Shown in pieces: positions 1 to 8,509 of a stretch of DNA of 31,180 bases; the stretch's first letter is position 1; every line of letters starts with the position of its first letter. The notes under the pieces are model-generated. The model had not been told where the DNA came from. It saw only the letters and a list, made by a program, of their open reading frames with translations, and did no database searches. Source of the DNA: Haplomitrium mnioides (lineage: Eukaryota > Marchantiophyta > Haplomitriopsida > Calobryales); NCBI GenBank assembly GCA_049999725.1, contig JBNGIS010018672.1, forward strand, positions 25,704 to 56,883, read 5' to 3'. Both the position numbers and the translations under genes were made by a program.

Positions 1-363
1 GTCTCTCCTTGCATGTATCTGTAGCTCCCATCCTGGACCCTAACAAGTATATTGGGGAAAAAGATGACTTCTATTGAATCAGATAGCTCCGCTCAGAAAG
101 ATTGAGAAGGTGAACTTCATGCGCGCATAGGATCATGGACTCAACCCTATGCACGTATAGGATTAACGACTGAACAACTTGCACGTAAAGGATCAAAGAG
201 AGAACTTATTGCTTGTAGATAATTAAAGAAACAATCTTCATCTAGCACAAGATCTTTTTTGCCTTTCAAACGGTCGAAGTTGAATCTTTCTTCTGAGTAT
301 TCCAAAATATCGAAAAAAAAAGAAGGTTCAACATAGAGACTCCAAACGGTTGTAGACCTTTCT
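1..363. other. Upstream region of the DUF7869-like pseudogene, with a possible first exon
   Basis: No confident gene. A short plus-strand reading frame starts at the ATG at 64 (MTSIESDSSAQKD, then TGA) and is acidic and Ser-rich, like the region downstream. It is followed by GAAG|GTGAAC, which could be a splice donor near 111, so this may be a first exon followed by an intron. This is inference only. The rest is AT-rich and contains the degenerate tandem motif array listed separately. No promoter elements were identified. Confidence 0.3.
110..237. repeat. Degenerate tandem array of about 30-bp units with a GCRCGCATAGGA core
   Basis: Four successive units of roughly 30-32 bp carry the core GCGCGCATAGGAT, GCACGTATAGGAT, GCACGTAAAGGAT and a more decayed version, each followed by an A-rich stretch and GAAC or GAAAC. 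The first two cores are partly palindromic (CCTATGCACGTATAGG at 146-161). The same core recurs in the intron of the following pseudogene and at 17.85-18.1 kb. Confidence 0.6.
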
Positions 364-795
364 TTGTTCGCATTTGAGAGAAACCTTGATATTCATGATC
401 AAAGTGTGTTTGTTCATAACACAAAAAGCATACAATCCATTGATAGTTTTAATTTTGAAGATGAACCACTCTCCGAGATAACACCACTCAAACAACGACT
501 GATTTTGTTTCAAGTTGCACCTTGCAAAGACATTGAGACATCTGAAACAAATCAAATTCTTTTGGAGGAGTCTTCAAACAATAGTTTGGAAAATGATTCT
601 AGCAAAGAGTCTCAATAAATCAACATTTGTTTGGAGTTATCGCCAAGGGCACCGATTTGATTACAAAAAATATTTCTTCTTAATCAAGATATTGATCAAG
701 ATTCGTTTTTGGAATGGTGCAATTCTCCCAATCCCAAAGAAGAAACTCATCTCTCAAAATATTCTACGACGGAACAAACAATGTTAACGATGATG
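364..795 (+). pseudogene. Probable acidic N-terminal region of the DUF7869-like pseudogene
   Basis: Frame 1 is open from 364 to 615 (84 codons, rich in Ser, Asn, Asp and Glu). It continues past a TAA at 616 and a TGA near 658 into an Asp/Ser/Asn-rich stretch up to about 785. The conserved downstream part is read in frame 3, so a frameshift near 780-795 is needed to join them. I assign it to the following pseudogene because the composition stays acidic into the Asp-rich run at 790-803 and the strand is the same. No domain was recognised. It could also be non-coding sequence with chance open frames. Confidence 0.4.
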
Positions 796-1726
796 ACCAA
801 GATCTTTAGGATGAATTATCTCCTATTGCTAGATTTGCTTACGGACCGAATCGTCTAGCACAACATAAGAATTCTTTGTAGAAAGTCTATCATGACGAGA
901 GCTTTGTGAAGAAAAAGCTCGATCCAATGTCCATTTCTAAATTGAAGAGAATTTCTTATTGTCGAAATAATTGCTTGTCGTTGTGCAAGACAAATTTTTT
1001 GAAGACTGTGAGAGAAATGTACTTTCAACAAAGCATGAAGAATGGAGATATTACACTGTAGTGGGGAATACCAAGAAAAGACTCTGATGTTGAAAATCAA
1101 TTTACACTACCTGATGGTATCTTTGTTTATAGAAGAGCCTTTAAACTAATATTAACAGTAGGGAATGATAGAGTCCAAAGGATTCAAAATCTCAAAAATG
1201 CAGATCCTATGGGCATTTTTGGAAAAAGAGAAATGTTTGCTAAAGGAGTTTTTGTGCATGAGTGGATGGACAATTTTTTCTAGAGATATTGCGAGAGAAT
1301 ACCCACTCACAAGGTGTACAACTTGTCCGATAATTTTACAAAATGGGAAGTTTATGACTACTACACAACTTATTTGAAAGAGAAAGATCCTTATTGTATT
1401 TTTAGTTTCTCGGGTTTTACAGAACATTGGAGAACCCACTTTCCAAATGTAAAAATTCCAAAATGCAATAGATTTTCTATTTGTGAAACATGTAAGGAAA
1501 TAAAATCTTTGCAAGAAAAATTTGTCTTTGAGTTCGACAAAGGTAACAAATTTTCTTCTCTTTTGACACTTTTGGCTAATCTATCCTCTTTTTTCTAGAC
1601 TAAAAGTCTAGTTCTAGAGATGTTATGTTTTCTCAACTTATAGCTAAAAGATATATATTTTTTGAAGTTATTTAGCAAAGAAGATTTGACTTGAATAATT
1701 CTTATCAAGTTGAGTTTTGAGAAGAG

Positions 1727-1746
1727 AGTCTATGCTTGCATAGACT
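1727..1746. repeat. Perfect palindromic motif AGTCTATGC-TT-GCATAGACT
   Basis: Two 9-bp arms are perfectly complementary around a 2-nt centre. It lies inside the putative intron and shares the CTATGC/GCATAG core with motifs at 146-161, 1911-1934 and 17.85-18.1 kb. Confidence 0.8.
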
Positions 1747-1910
1747 TTGTTGTTTTATATTTCAATTTTAACCTTGTTTGTAGTCGAATACAGCCAAAAA
1801 ATGAATTTGATTCTTGGTGGTGACCTTAGCCTTGCAACAAGTTTTGTTTTTGTTCCTTTAAATGAAGAGCCATCGTAAAAAAAATTGAAAGAATCGTTTT
1901 TGTTGTTCGT

Positions 1911-1934
1911 AAATCCTATGTGCGCATAGGATTT
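1911..1934. repeat. Palindromic motif AAATCCTATG-TGCG-CATAGGATTT
   Basis: Two perfect 10-bp arms surround a 4-nt centre, inside the putative intron. It is the strongest instance of the repeated CCTATG..CATAGG motif family in this window. Confidence 0.8.
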
Positions 1935-3222
1935 GTTCTTGTTTCTTTTAAAACCAGTTGTGACAACATTCACAACAAGCCATGATATCGGTGTTGTTGT
2001 ATTGGTCTTATGCGCGGATACATCTACTCACTCTAAACGCTCAGATGATGTGTTTTGATAACCTTTGTTTGCAAATGTTGTTGTTTTCTTTTTTAAACAA
2101 ATTTTCCTTTTTTCAAATTGCCTAAAGTTTTTTTTTTTAAATTTTACAAAGTGTTTTGTTTCTACAAATTTAGACATTTGTTTAAGATAACTTGAATGTT
2201 TGTCGAACCTCATGTTGTGTTTTGAAGTTTTTGTATCAGCATATGTTTTACTGAACTACTTTTATGTCCTTTGTGCTTTATCATGATGTAGTCGAATATA
2301 ATCGCCAATTGTTTTTTCATCGTGACCGACAAATGAAAGAAAGATCAAAACTTGCGAACCATCGAAGAAAATGTTATGCCAATGGTCAAAAGTACTTAGG
2401 AGTTGTCATTGATGGAATGGATCAGAAGAAAACTGCTAATCCACATTGGCCTTCGCCACCAAAAAACATTGATAAAGATTGTTTGGTGGGTGTGGATGTT
2501 GTTGGTGCTTTAATATTCAATCATGCTCTTTCTTCGAGGGTCTTCTTAACGTACAAAAACTTGAGAAGTGATTCTAATTTGACAGTTACTGTGCTCAACA
2601 AAATATTATGAGACTTTGAAGGCTCGCTGCCTCCAACTTTGTATCTTCAGTTGGACAACACGATACGAGAGAATAAGAATTCTATCATGTTTGGATATCT
2701 TAGTCTACTTATTGCCAAGACTGTTTTTCAAAAAATCAAGGTGGGATTTCTTATGGTTGGCCATACTCATGATCAAATCGATCAAATGTTCAACCAATTC
2801 TTGAAATGCTTAAAACATGTCAAAGCTTTCACGATTACGAGTCTTAGCGATGCGCTTCAATTATCTTATATTCCTAAACCTCATGTGACTCTTTGGTTGG
2901 AAACTTGGGATTTCAAAATGTTTCTGCAACAAATCCCTCTTTGGTTCAAAGGATGCATGATATTACTTTTAATCATCAATTCAAGTTCCAGTTAAATGAT
3001 TCCAAGGCAAAGATTTGGAGCGAACAATTTTCAACAGATGAATTTTGGCTACCTGCACATGGTATTTCTCAACTCAAGTGTCTACCAAAAGTGGACAGAG
3101 AAATTTTGAGTTCAATGTTGATTACTGTCGAGGCATATTCTGAAATCAAACAATCTCAAAAGGAAGAAAGAGAAGTGGATGCCAAGAAAGTGGTATTTTC
3201 AATCAAACATATTTCAAAATAA

Positions 3223-3595
3223 TTTCTTGTAACGTGTATTTCAATTTTTAGGCTTAGAATTGTAGTTAATGATAAATGCATTTTTTTATAAAAACTTACT
3301 ATAATTTTTATGCTTTTCATCAAATTCAAGTTTTCCAATATTTTCATAAAAAACTAATAATATTGATTGATTTTGCATAACGAACTTGACTTTCGCTCTA
3401 ACAGGCTTGTTGAAATGCCAAAAAAAAATGCAAAAAACTCATGTGCTTTTTGTTTTTGAGAAACAACCTTGTTTTTTTATGTTTGAATTCAAAATCACAA
3501 TTTTTTGCAATTCCTAATTCAAAGTAGTGGCTATCAAAAGCATTTCTAGAGCAAGCGAGAATCTATTTGGCGAGTGCCTCTCACTCCATTTTACA
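3223..3595. other. AT-rich 3' flank without recognised genes
   Basis: This stretch is A/T-rich and has no supported coding region. Its first bases (up to 3241) recur in inverted orientation at 17278-17319, so the repeated unit extends past the pseudogene's stop codon. Nothing else was recognised. Confidence 0.5.
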
Positions 3596-3905
3596 CCATT
3601 TTATACCTACAAGACTAACCTTCGTAGCCAAACAAACTAAAATACATCCTAAGCCATACAATACAAATGCATAGGATACATCCTAATCCAAATACATAAT
3701 CTACATACATATATACACTATATANNNNNNNNNNACATCCTAATCCAAATACATAATCTACATACATATATACACTATATATGATGTTACAACACCAACC
3801 AATACAACCAAAATACCATATCACCTAGTATACCAACATTGTATACCAACAATAGAATACCAAATCACATTCGTATAGTAGAACGAGTGTTAAACCTCGA
3901 AATCT
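3596..3905 (-). repeat. LTR-like AT-rich repeat block, copy A
   Basis: The block contains 'CCTAATCCAAATAC', 'CATACAATACAAATGCATAG' and 'TATACCAACAATAGAATACC' strings, which recur at about 4300-4500 and 4980-5390. On the minus strand a TATAAAATGG element occurs (about 3597-3606), which would suit a promoter in a copia-like LTR. It adjoins an RNase H fragment exactly as copy B (about 4746-5395) does. Its ends cannot be defined, so 'LTR' is a working label. Confidence 0.45.
3678..3781. repeat. Exact 47-bp duplication flanking a 10-N gap
   Basis: Positions 3678-3724 and 3735-3781 are identical over 47 bp and are separated only by ten N (3725-3734). This is what results when two contig ends carrying the same sequence are joined with a placeholder rather than merged. 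A true tandem duplication is the alternative. Confidence 0.9.
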
Positions 3906-3912
3906 TGATACT

Positions 3913-4110
3913 TTAGGATGCATAGAAGACTTGAGTGTTGGCCAACTTGATACTACTTATATGTTCACAATCGACCTCCATGTGTCTATTCACACTAACT
4001 CCCAAATCATGCAAAAGTTTAAGCAACCATGCCACCTCGCATGTAACCATGGCTGCACCTCTATACTTAGCCTCTCTACTTGAGAGTTCAAGCAAGTTTT
4101 GACAATTTTT
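3913..4110 (-). pseudogene. Ty1/copia RNase H fragment (second copy)
   Basis: The minus frame reads LELSSREAKYRGAAMVTC, then EVAWLLKLLHDLGVSVN, a decayed 'CD' site (EVDCEHISSIKLAN) and TQVFYAS. This is the central and C-terminal part of copia RNase H. It is a diverged duplicate of the fragment at 5400-5600: both share the HDLGVSVNR stretch and the same adjoining repeat block. A second frame over the same bases is a shadow. Confidence 0.75.
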
Positions 4111-4142
4111 TGTTCATATTCTTCTTCCTTGGCCATTTCTTT

Positions 4143-4235
4143 AGATGCAATTGGTATGTGGATAGTGGTGCCACAAACCAAATGGGAGACAGCCTCCGTA
4201 AATTTGTTGGAGAGAAATCAATGAGTTGTAGATGA
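4143..4235 (+). pseudogene. Ty1/copia protease active-site fragment on the plus strand
   Basis: The plus strand encodes CNWYVDSGATNQMGDSLRKF, which contains the DSGA aspartic protease motif characteristic of copia polyproteins. It extends only about 30 codons and faces the opposite way to the neighbouring RNase H and RT fragments. It is probably from a different insertion or a local inversion. Confidence 0.6.
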
Positions 4236-4503
4236 AAATTTTGAAGGCTAAGATTGCCAACTTCTTCTTATATGTTTTATTGCAAAAAGTATTTCTACAA
4301 CCACAACATGCAAATACATGGGATATACCCTAATCCAAATACCTAGTCTATATACATACACTACATATGATGCCATAAGAGTCATACAACCAGAATACCA
4401 TATCACTTGGTATAGCAACATGATATACTAACAAAAGAGAATTCTAGACCAGACTAATATACCAATAGTAGAATACAAAATTACAATGGTATATCAACAT
4501 AGC
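4236..4503. repeat. LTR-like repeat block, partial copy C
   Basis: It begins with GAGTTGTAG..GA and TTTTGAAGGCT, as the block after 4745 does, and continues with the CCTAATCCAAATACCTA, ATACAACCAGAATACCA and TATATCAACATAG strings shared with the other copies. No coding potential was recognised. Confidence 0.5.
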
Positions 4504-4504
4504 T

Positions 4505-4745
4505 ATAGAGCTCAAAACCTCCATACTCCCTCTAGAGCTAAATGCATATACTCCAAATTGATCTATGAATTTTGCAGCTTTTGTGCACCTAATGACTTGG
4601 TAAAAATATTAGTGCACCCATTGACTTGGTAAAAATATCAGCTACATGATCTCGGTGCAGATATTTCAAATCAACCATCCTTGCAAAAACTTTCTCCTTC
4701 AAATAGTGATAGTGCATCTCAATGTGCTTTGTGTTGATAAATCAA
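4505..4745 (-). pseudogene. Ty1/copia RNase H C-terminal fragment
   Basis: Reading on the minus strand from about 4740 gives NTKHIEMHYHYLKEKV, then a stretch resembling copia RNase H C-termini around DHVADIFTKSMG (with frame changes). It continues the RNase H remnant at 5400-5600, which stops at NNPVFHAHSNY. The two halves are separated by the repeat block 4746-5395, so that block looks inserted within the gene. Confidence 0.6.
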
Positions 4746-5395
4746 AGAGTTGTAGCTGAGGGTTTTGAAGGCTGATACTATGAGCTTCTTCTCATATACT
4801 TTATACTAAAAGTGTTTCTATAGCAAGCAAATTATATTGGTTGAGTGTGTATGGGGTTTTGATATACTTTATACTATGTGTATTGGATGAGTGTGCATTA
4901 GATGCTCATATACTTTATACCAAAAAGTATTTCTATAGCAAGAAACAATTGTGTATTACGTGAGTGCCCTTCACTCCATTTTATACCTACAAGGCTAAAT
5001 TGGGTGAGTGTGTATTGGGTGAATACCCCTCACTCCACTTTATACTACAAGGGCAACCTCCGTAGCCACAAGAACTAAAACACATCTTTCACCATACAAT
5101 ATGAATACATAGAATATGCCCTAATCCAAATACCTAATCTACATACATGCACTACCACACAAACTAAACACTACCACACAAATTAAAATAGATCCTTAGC
5201 CATACAATACAAATGCATAGTATATACCCTAAACCAAATGCCTAATCTGTATACATACATTACATATGCTGGCATAACATTAGCCTAATCTGTATACATA
5301 CATTACATATGCTGGCATAACATTAGCCATACAACCAGAATTCCAGATCACACTTGTATACCAACAATAGAACCAATGGTAGAGCTCTAAATCTC
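4746..5395. mobile_element. AT-rich repeat block inserted in copia RNase H (copy B)
   Basis: About 650 bp interrupt RNase H between the codons for NNPVFHAHSNY and NTKHIEMHYHY. The block contains internally repeated strings: TATACTTTATAC, GAGTG(C/T)..CACTCC and CCTAATCCAAATACCTAATC. It recurs in part at 3596-3905 and 4236-4503. It has no coding capacity that I can see. It may be a solo LTR, a non-autonomous element or a partly amplified array. Boundaries are approximate and no target-site duplication was established. Confidence 0.45.
5241..5326. repeat. Exact 43-bp tandem duplication
   Basis: Positions 5241-5283 are repeated exactly at 5284-5326, each copy starting CCTAATCTGTATACATACAT. Only two copies exist, both inside the inserted repeat block. 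The perfect identity points to a recent event or an assembly artefact. Confidence 0.9.
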
Positions 5396-7345
5396 AATAA
5401 TTTGAGTGGGCATGGAAGACCGGATTGTTGGTCACTTGGATAATGCTGACATTATCACGGTAGACCTCCACCGGTCTATTCACACTAACTCCCAAATCAT
5501 GTAGGAGTTTAGGCAGCCATGCCACCTTGCATGTAGCCATGGCTGCACTCTTATGCCCAGTCTCTGTGCTTGAGAGCGCAACCGTTGGTTGCTTCTTACT
5601 ACTCGAGCTATCCTTTCGCTACCAAATAAAAATACAAATCCACTTATTGATCTTTGATCACATGCACTGTCTGCCCAATCTGCATCTATAAAGCCAAAAT
5701 ATGGAACTTCTTACCAGTCTCATAAAACAGACCATACTACACTGTGGACTTCACATATCAAAGAATATGACTCACTGCATCAAGGTACGTTTTTGTGGAC
5801 TTTGCATAAAATGATTTTCCAGACCTACAGTATAACTTAGGTCAGGTCTTGTGATGGTGAGATAAATCAAACTCCTTACCATTTGTTTGTAATTGGTATA
5901 ATTTTCCACCAACTGTTCTTTGTGATTACTCAGCTTAGAATGTTGATCCAAAGAAGTTGCAATTGGTTTGCAACTTGTCATCCAATACCTGGACAACATG
6001 TCCAATGCATGTTTCCTTTGTATCATCTAGATAACCTTCTCTATTTTAATCACTTCAATGTCAAGAAAATATCTCAGCTCTCTAAGATCCTTCATCTCAA
6101 ACTTCCATTGCAGTAACATTTTTACCTATGTTATCTCTTGCATATTGTCTCCAATCATACTATTTCCAGTCATGATGAGCTCATCCACATAAATGAGAAT
6201 AAGCACGGTACCTTTCTTGTTTTTTCTGATGTATAGTGAGTAGTCTGCTTTAGAAACTTTTAACCCTACTGTCAAAAGATATTCACTTATCTTGTTGGAC
6301 CATACACGTGGTGCTTGCTTTATCCCATGCATTGTCTTACTCAATCTATTAAACATGATTTGGATTCTCAAAATCAACAAATCCTAGTGGCTGCATCATA
6401 TAAACCTCTTCTTCTAATTCCCTGTGCAAAAACACATTCTTTACATCCATTTGATGTAAAGACCATTGTTTTGCTACAACCAATGAAATTACTACTCTAA
6501 CTATTGTAATTCTTGCCACCGGGCTGAATGTTTTTTCATAATCTATACCCTAGGTTTGTGCATACCTTTTGGCAACCAACCTTGCTTGAATATGCTTATG
6601 CTCTATCTTCATGTCTAATTAACTTGTAGACCCACTTGCATCTAATGGCTTTCTTCTCTTTTGGTAATACAACCAACTCCCATATTTGGTTTTTTTCGAA
6701 GAGCATCCATCGCTTCTACCATAGCAGACTCCAATCTTTCATCACCTACATCATCATTGAATGTGTGAGATTCTTTCTCCATGATAACCTGCACCTTATA
6801 TGCATGATGAGATGCAGTGAACCTCTTAATACCCAATATGTCAATAGGGTATTTCACTCTTTCACTTCTGCGCACAAGTACTCCTTGCACTTTCTATTCC
6901 AATCATCTTGAACCTGGCGTTGTAGCTGAAAGCAATCCTAACTCTTCATTAATACTCTCTAGTTCACCACCATATTGCTCCAAATTGTTGTGCAATCTTC
7001 CTTATTGTGGACTCTCACTATTACTACTACTTCTACTTTGTGGACCACTCAACTTTTGTGTTTGCTGGCTTTGTTTTGTCATAGTCTGTTTTTCTTTGAC
7101 ATCAACTATGTCATTCTCAACTTTTGGACCATGCCATGTACTTAATTCATCAAAGACTACGTCTTTACTTACCCTTAACATTCGTGTAGTACGACAAAAA
7201 CATTTGTAGCCTTTTTGTTCCTTAGAATATCCAATGAATACACACGTTTTAGCTTTTGGATCAAATTTGCTATGTGTTTATGCTGGCATATATGCATATG
7301 AAATACAACCAAATACTTTTAGATGTGAAATATTTGTAATAGAAA
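5396..7345 (-). pseudogene. Ty1/copia pol remnant (integrase C-terminus, RT, RNase H)
   Basis: Read from 7345 downwards, this contains the integrase C-terminus (LKVFGCISYAYMPA, FDPKAKTCVFIGYSKEQKGY) and then a Ser/Gln-rich linker. Next come VRRSERVKYP and a broken start of RT (6890-6642), RT with GIKQAPRVW and an active site LIYVDELIM near 6171-6195, and then RT thumb sequence (SLIYLTITRPDLSYTVG, 5900s). Last is RNase H with SSSSKKQPTVALSSTE up to NNPVFHAH (about 5600-5400). The catalytic YVDD has become YVDE. Multiple stops and frameshifts break the frame. gag, protease and most of integrase are absent upstream of 7345. In a living element this polyprotein would make cDNA and integrate it. 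Confidence 0.8.
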
Positions 7346-7675
7346 TTAAAACAAATTCCATATGAAGAGTTGAGGCCACTTGTGTTCAAGAAATACACTC
7401 AAAATTGTGATATGCAGATTGTCGATCACTGGCACCTACACCCAACATTGCAATTTGCAGAAGACACTAGAAATCGCAAGACACACCAAATATGTGTCAA
7501 AAGAGACAACACAAATCAGAATTGCAACTTATGAGTCAGGTCATGATGCACAAGAAGTCAACTTTGAATAGGGAGGAAATTATGTCTATGACAAGATGCA
7601 ATGGATCAAAGAGAGAGGACTTTGCATTATACTCTTGTGTTGAAAACACTCCCGCTGCTCCAAGCGCAATAAGCA
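7346..7675. other. Unassigned sequence between two copia elements
   Basis: A plus-strand open frame (7380-7571, 63 codons) and an overlapping one (7492-7752) show no recognisable motif, and the second runs into the LTR. I see nothing that identifies this stretch. It may be an interrupted part of either neighbouring element or host DNA. Confidence 0.35.
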
Positions 7676-7998
7676 TGTTTGAATTAGAAATAGAAATCAT
7701 TCAGAACAAAAAGATGAACAAAATGTTTGTATCAAAGATTCAACTCCTTTGATTGCTTAAGATTATTCTCATGCACCATATTGCATGTTACATCAAGATT
7801 AAGCAAACATAAGAATTTGCTCTTATTCTACATGTGATCCTAGAAGTTGTGGCTCTTTCATAAGATGCTAAGAGTTGTATGTCTCTGATCTAGATAATAC
7901 TAAACTAGTTTAATAAAAACTAGTTAGATCTAATTCTGATGAAATATCCTGTTATTAGTTAAGCTAGTTAAATTAACTAATCTATAGCAGAATCTACA
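7676..7998 (-). repeat. 3' LTR of copia 2
   Basis: It aligns over its whole length with 12881-13206 (shared strings include GAATTAGAAATAGAAATCA, TTTGATTGCTTAAGAT and AACTAGTTAGATCTRAT). The plus-strand ends are TG...CA. Compared with the partner it has an extra CTAGTTTAATAAAAA segment and a single AGTTGTGGCTCTT where the partner has two. Confidence 0.9.
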
Positions 7999-8010
7999 AT
8001 ACTCCCACTT
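7999..8010 (-). other. Polypurine tract of copia 2
   Basis: On the minus strand AAGTGGGAGTAT immediately precedes the LTR start TGTAGATT. A purine-rich AAGTGGGAG-type tract in this position is the usual plus-strand primer of plant copia elements. Confidence 0.75.
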
Positions 8011-8041
8011 AACCAGCTAGTACTAGTCTCCTCCTAAAAGT

Positions 8042-8475
8042 CTAAGATGGTCCAATCTTAGACATAAGAAAAAAGTGTTGACTAGTATAAGGACCCTTGG
8101 TGAAGATATCAACAAGCATCTGCTTGGTATCACAATAAAGGACTTGAATACTGCTATCGGTATTTTGGTCTTGTATAAAGTGATACTGGATATCAATATG
8201 TTTGGTCCTCTCATGAAACTTTGTGGATGTCAAGAGGGCAAAGGCACTCTGATTGTTACAATAAATGCTGGTAGGAGCTCTTGGGAGAAGATGAAGTCCA
8301 TCCATAAGTTTCCTCAACCATAAAGCTTCTATAGATGCCTTGGTAAGAGCCATATATTTAGCCTCAATACTTGTTAAGGCCACGGACGTCTGCTTCTTTG
8401 AATTCCAACTAATGGCTCCTCATGCATATAGAAAACAATAGTGAGAGGTGGAATTCTTGGAATCCATATCAGCCC
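8042..8475 (-). pseudogene. copia 2 RNase H
   Basis: An open minus frame (8383-8042) encodes TSIEAKYMALTKASIEALWL, then SIYCNNQSAFALL, KFHERTKHIDIQYHFI and DTKQMLVDIFTKG, the C-terminal two thirds of copia RNase H. The active-site Glu region (IEAKYMAL) is kept, and the third acidic site reads CNN instead of the usual CDN. Upstream, GAISWNSKKQ and STSHYCFLYA are visible in an adjacent frame. The first catalytic segment lies at the A29 tract and is not readable, so the enzyme would be inactive. Confidence 0.8.
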
Positions 8476-8504
8476 AAAAAAAAAAAAAAAAAAAAAAAAA
8501 AAAA
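8476..8504. repeat. A29 homopolymer within copia 2 RNase H
   Basis: Twenty-nine consecutive A on the plus strand (T on the coding strand) occupy the place where the first RNase H Asp motif should lie, between the YIDV and DMDSK coding stretches. It could be slippage growth, or the tail of a tiny retroposed insertion. No insertion body was found next to it. Confidence 0.9.
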
Positions 8505-8509
8505 CAACA

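Larger units (their letters stand above)
1543..2291 (+). other. Probable GT-AG intron of the DUF7869-like pseudogene
   Basis: The donor reads AAAG|GTAACA after 1542. The acceptor reads GATGTAG|TC at 2291, preceded by a T-rich stretch. Removing 749 bp joins a phase-1 break cleanly: the G at 1542 plus TC at 2292 make one Val codon, passing from the frame ending EFDK to the frame beginning EYNRQLFFHRDRQ. The interior is AT-rich, has stops in all frames, and holds two palindromic motifs (1727-1746, 1911-1934). The alternative is a TE insertion that happens to sit between GT and AG; no target duplication was noticed. Confidence 0.6.
796..3222 (+). pseudogene. Degraded gene of the DUF7869-like family (transposase-like, function unknown)
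   Basis: Two exons can be read across a likely intron at 1543-2291. The first (frame 3) holds a Cys cluster (YCRNNCLSLC, 957-986), a helical segment (YRRAFKLILTVGNDRVQRIQ, about 1128-1187), an EWMDNFF segment near 1260, and FPNVKIPKCNRFSICETC with three Cys (1464-1493). The second (frame 2) holds IDGMDQKK (Asp at 2411), LQLDNTIRENKN (Asp at 2654) and GHTHDQIDQMF (from 2762), then WDFKMF. The remainder moves to frame 1 after a frameshift near 2913-2945 and ends at the TAA at 3220. The motif set matches, from memory, the uncharacterised family labelled DUF7869. The ordered Asp motifs suggest an RNase H-like nuclease or transposase, but that is inference. In-frame stops at 807, 879, 1059, 1281 (all TAG) and 2609 (TGA) show it is dead. 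Confidence 0.7.

Noticed and set aside
807-2611. RNA editing (U-to-C) that would restore the in-frame stops of the DUF7869-like gene
   Set aside because: Such editing is known from fern, lycophyte and hornwort organelles. This sequence is nuclear-type repeat DNA and also has frameshifts, so pseudogene decay is simpler.
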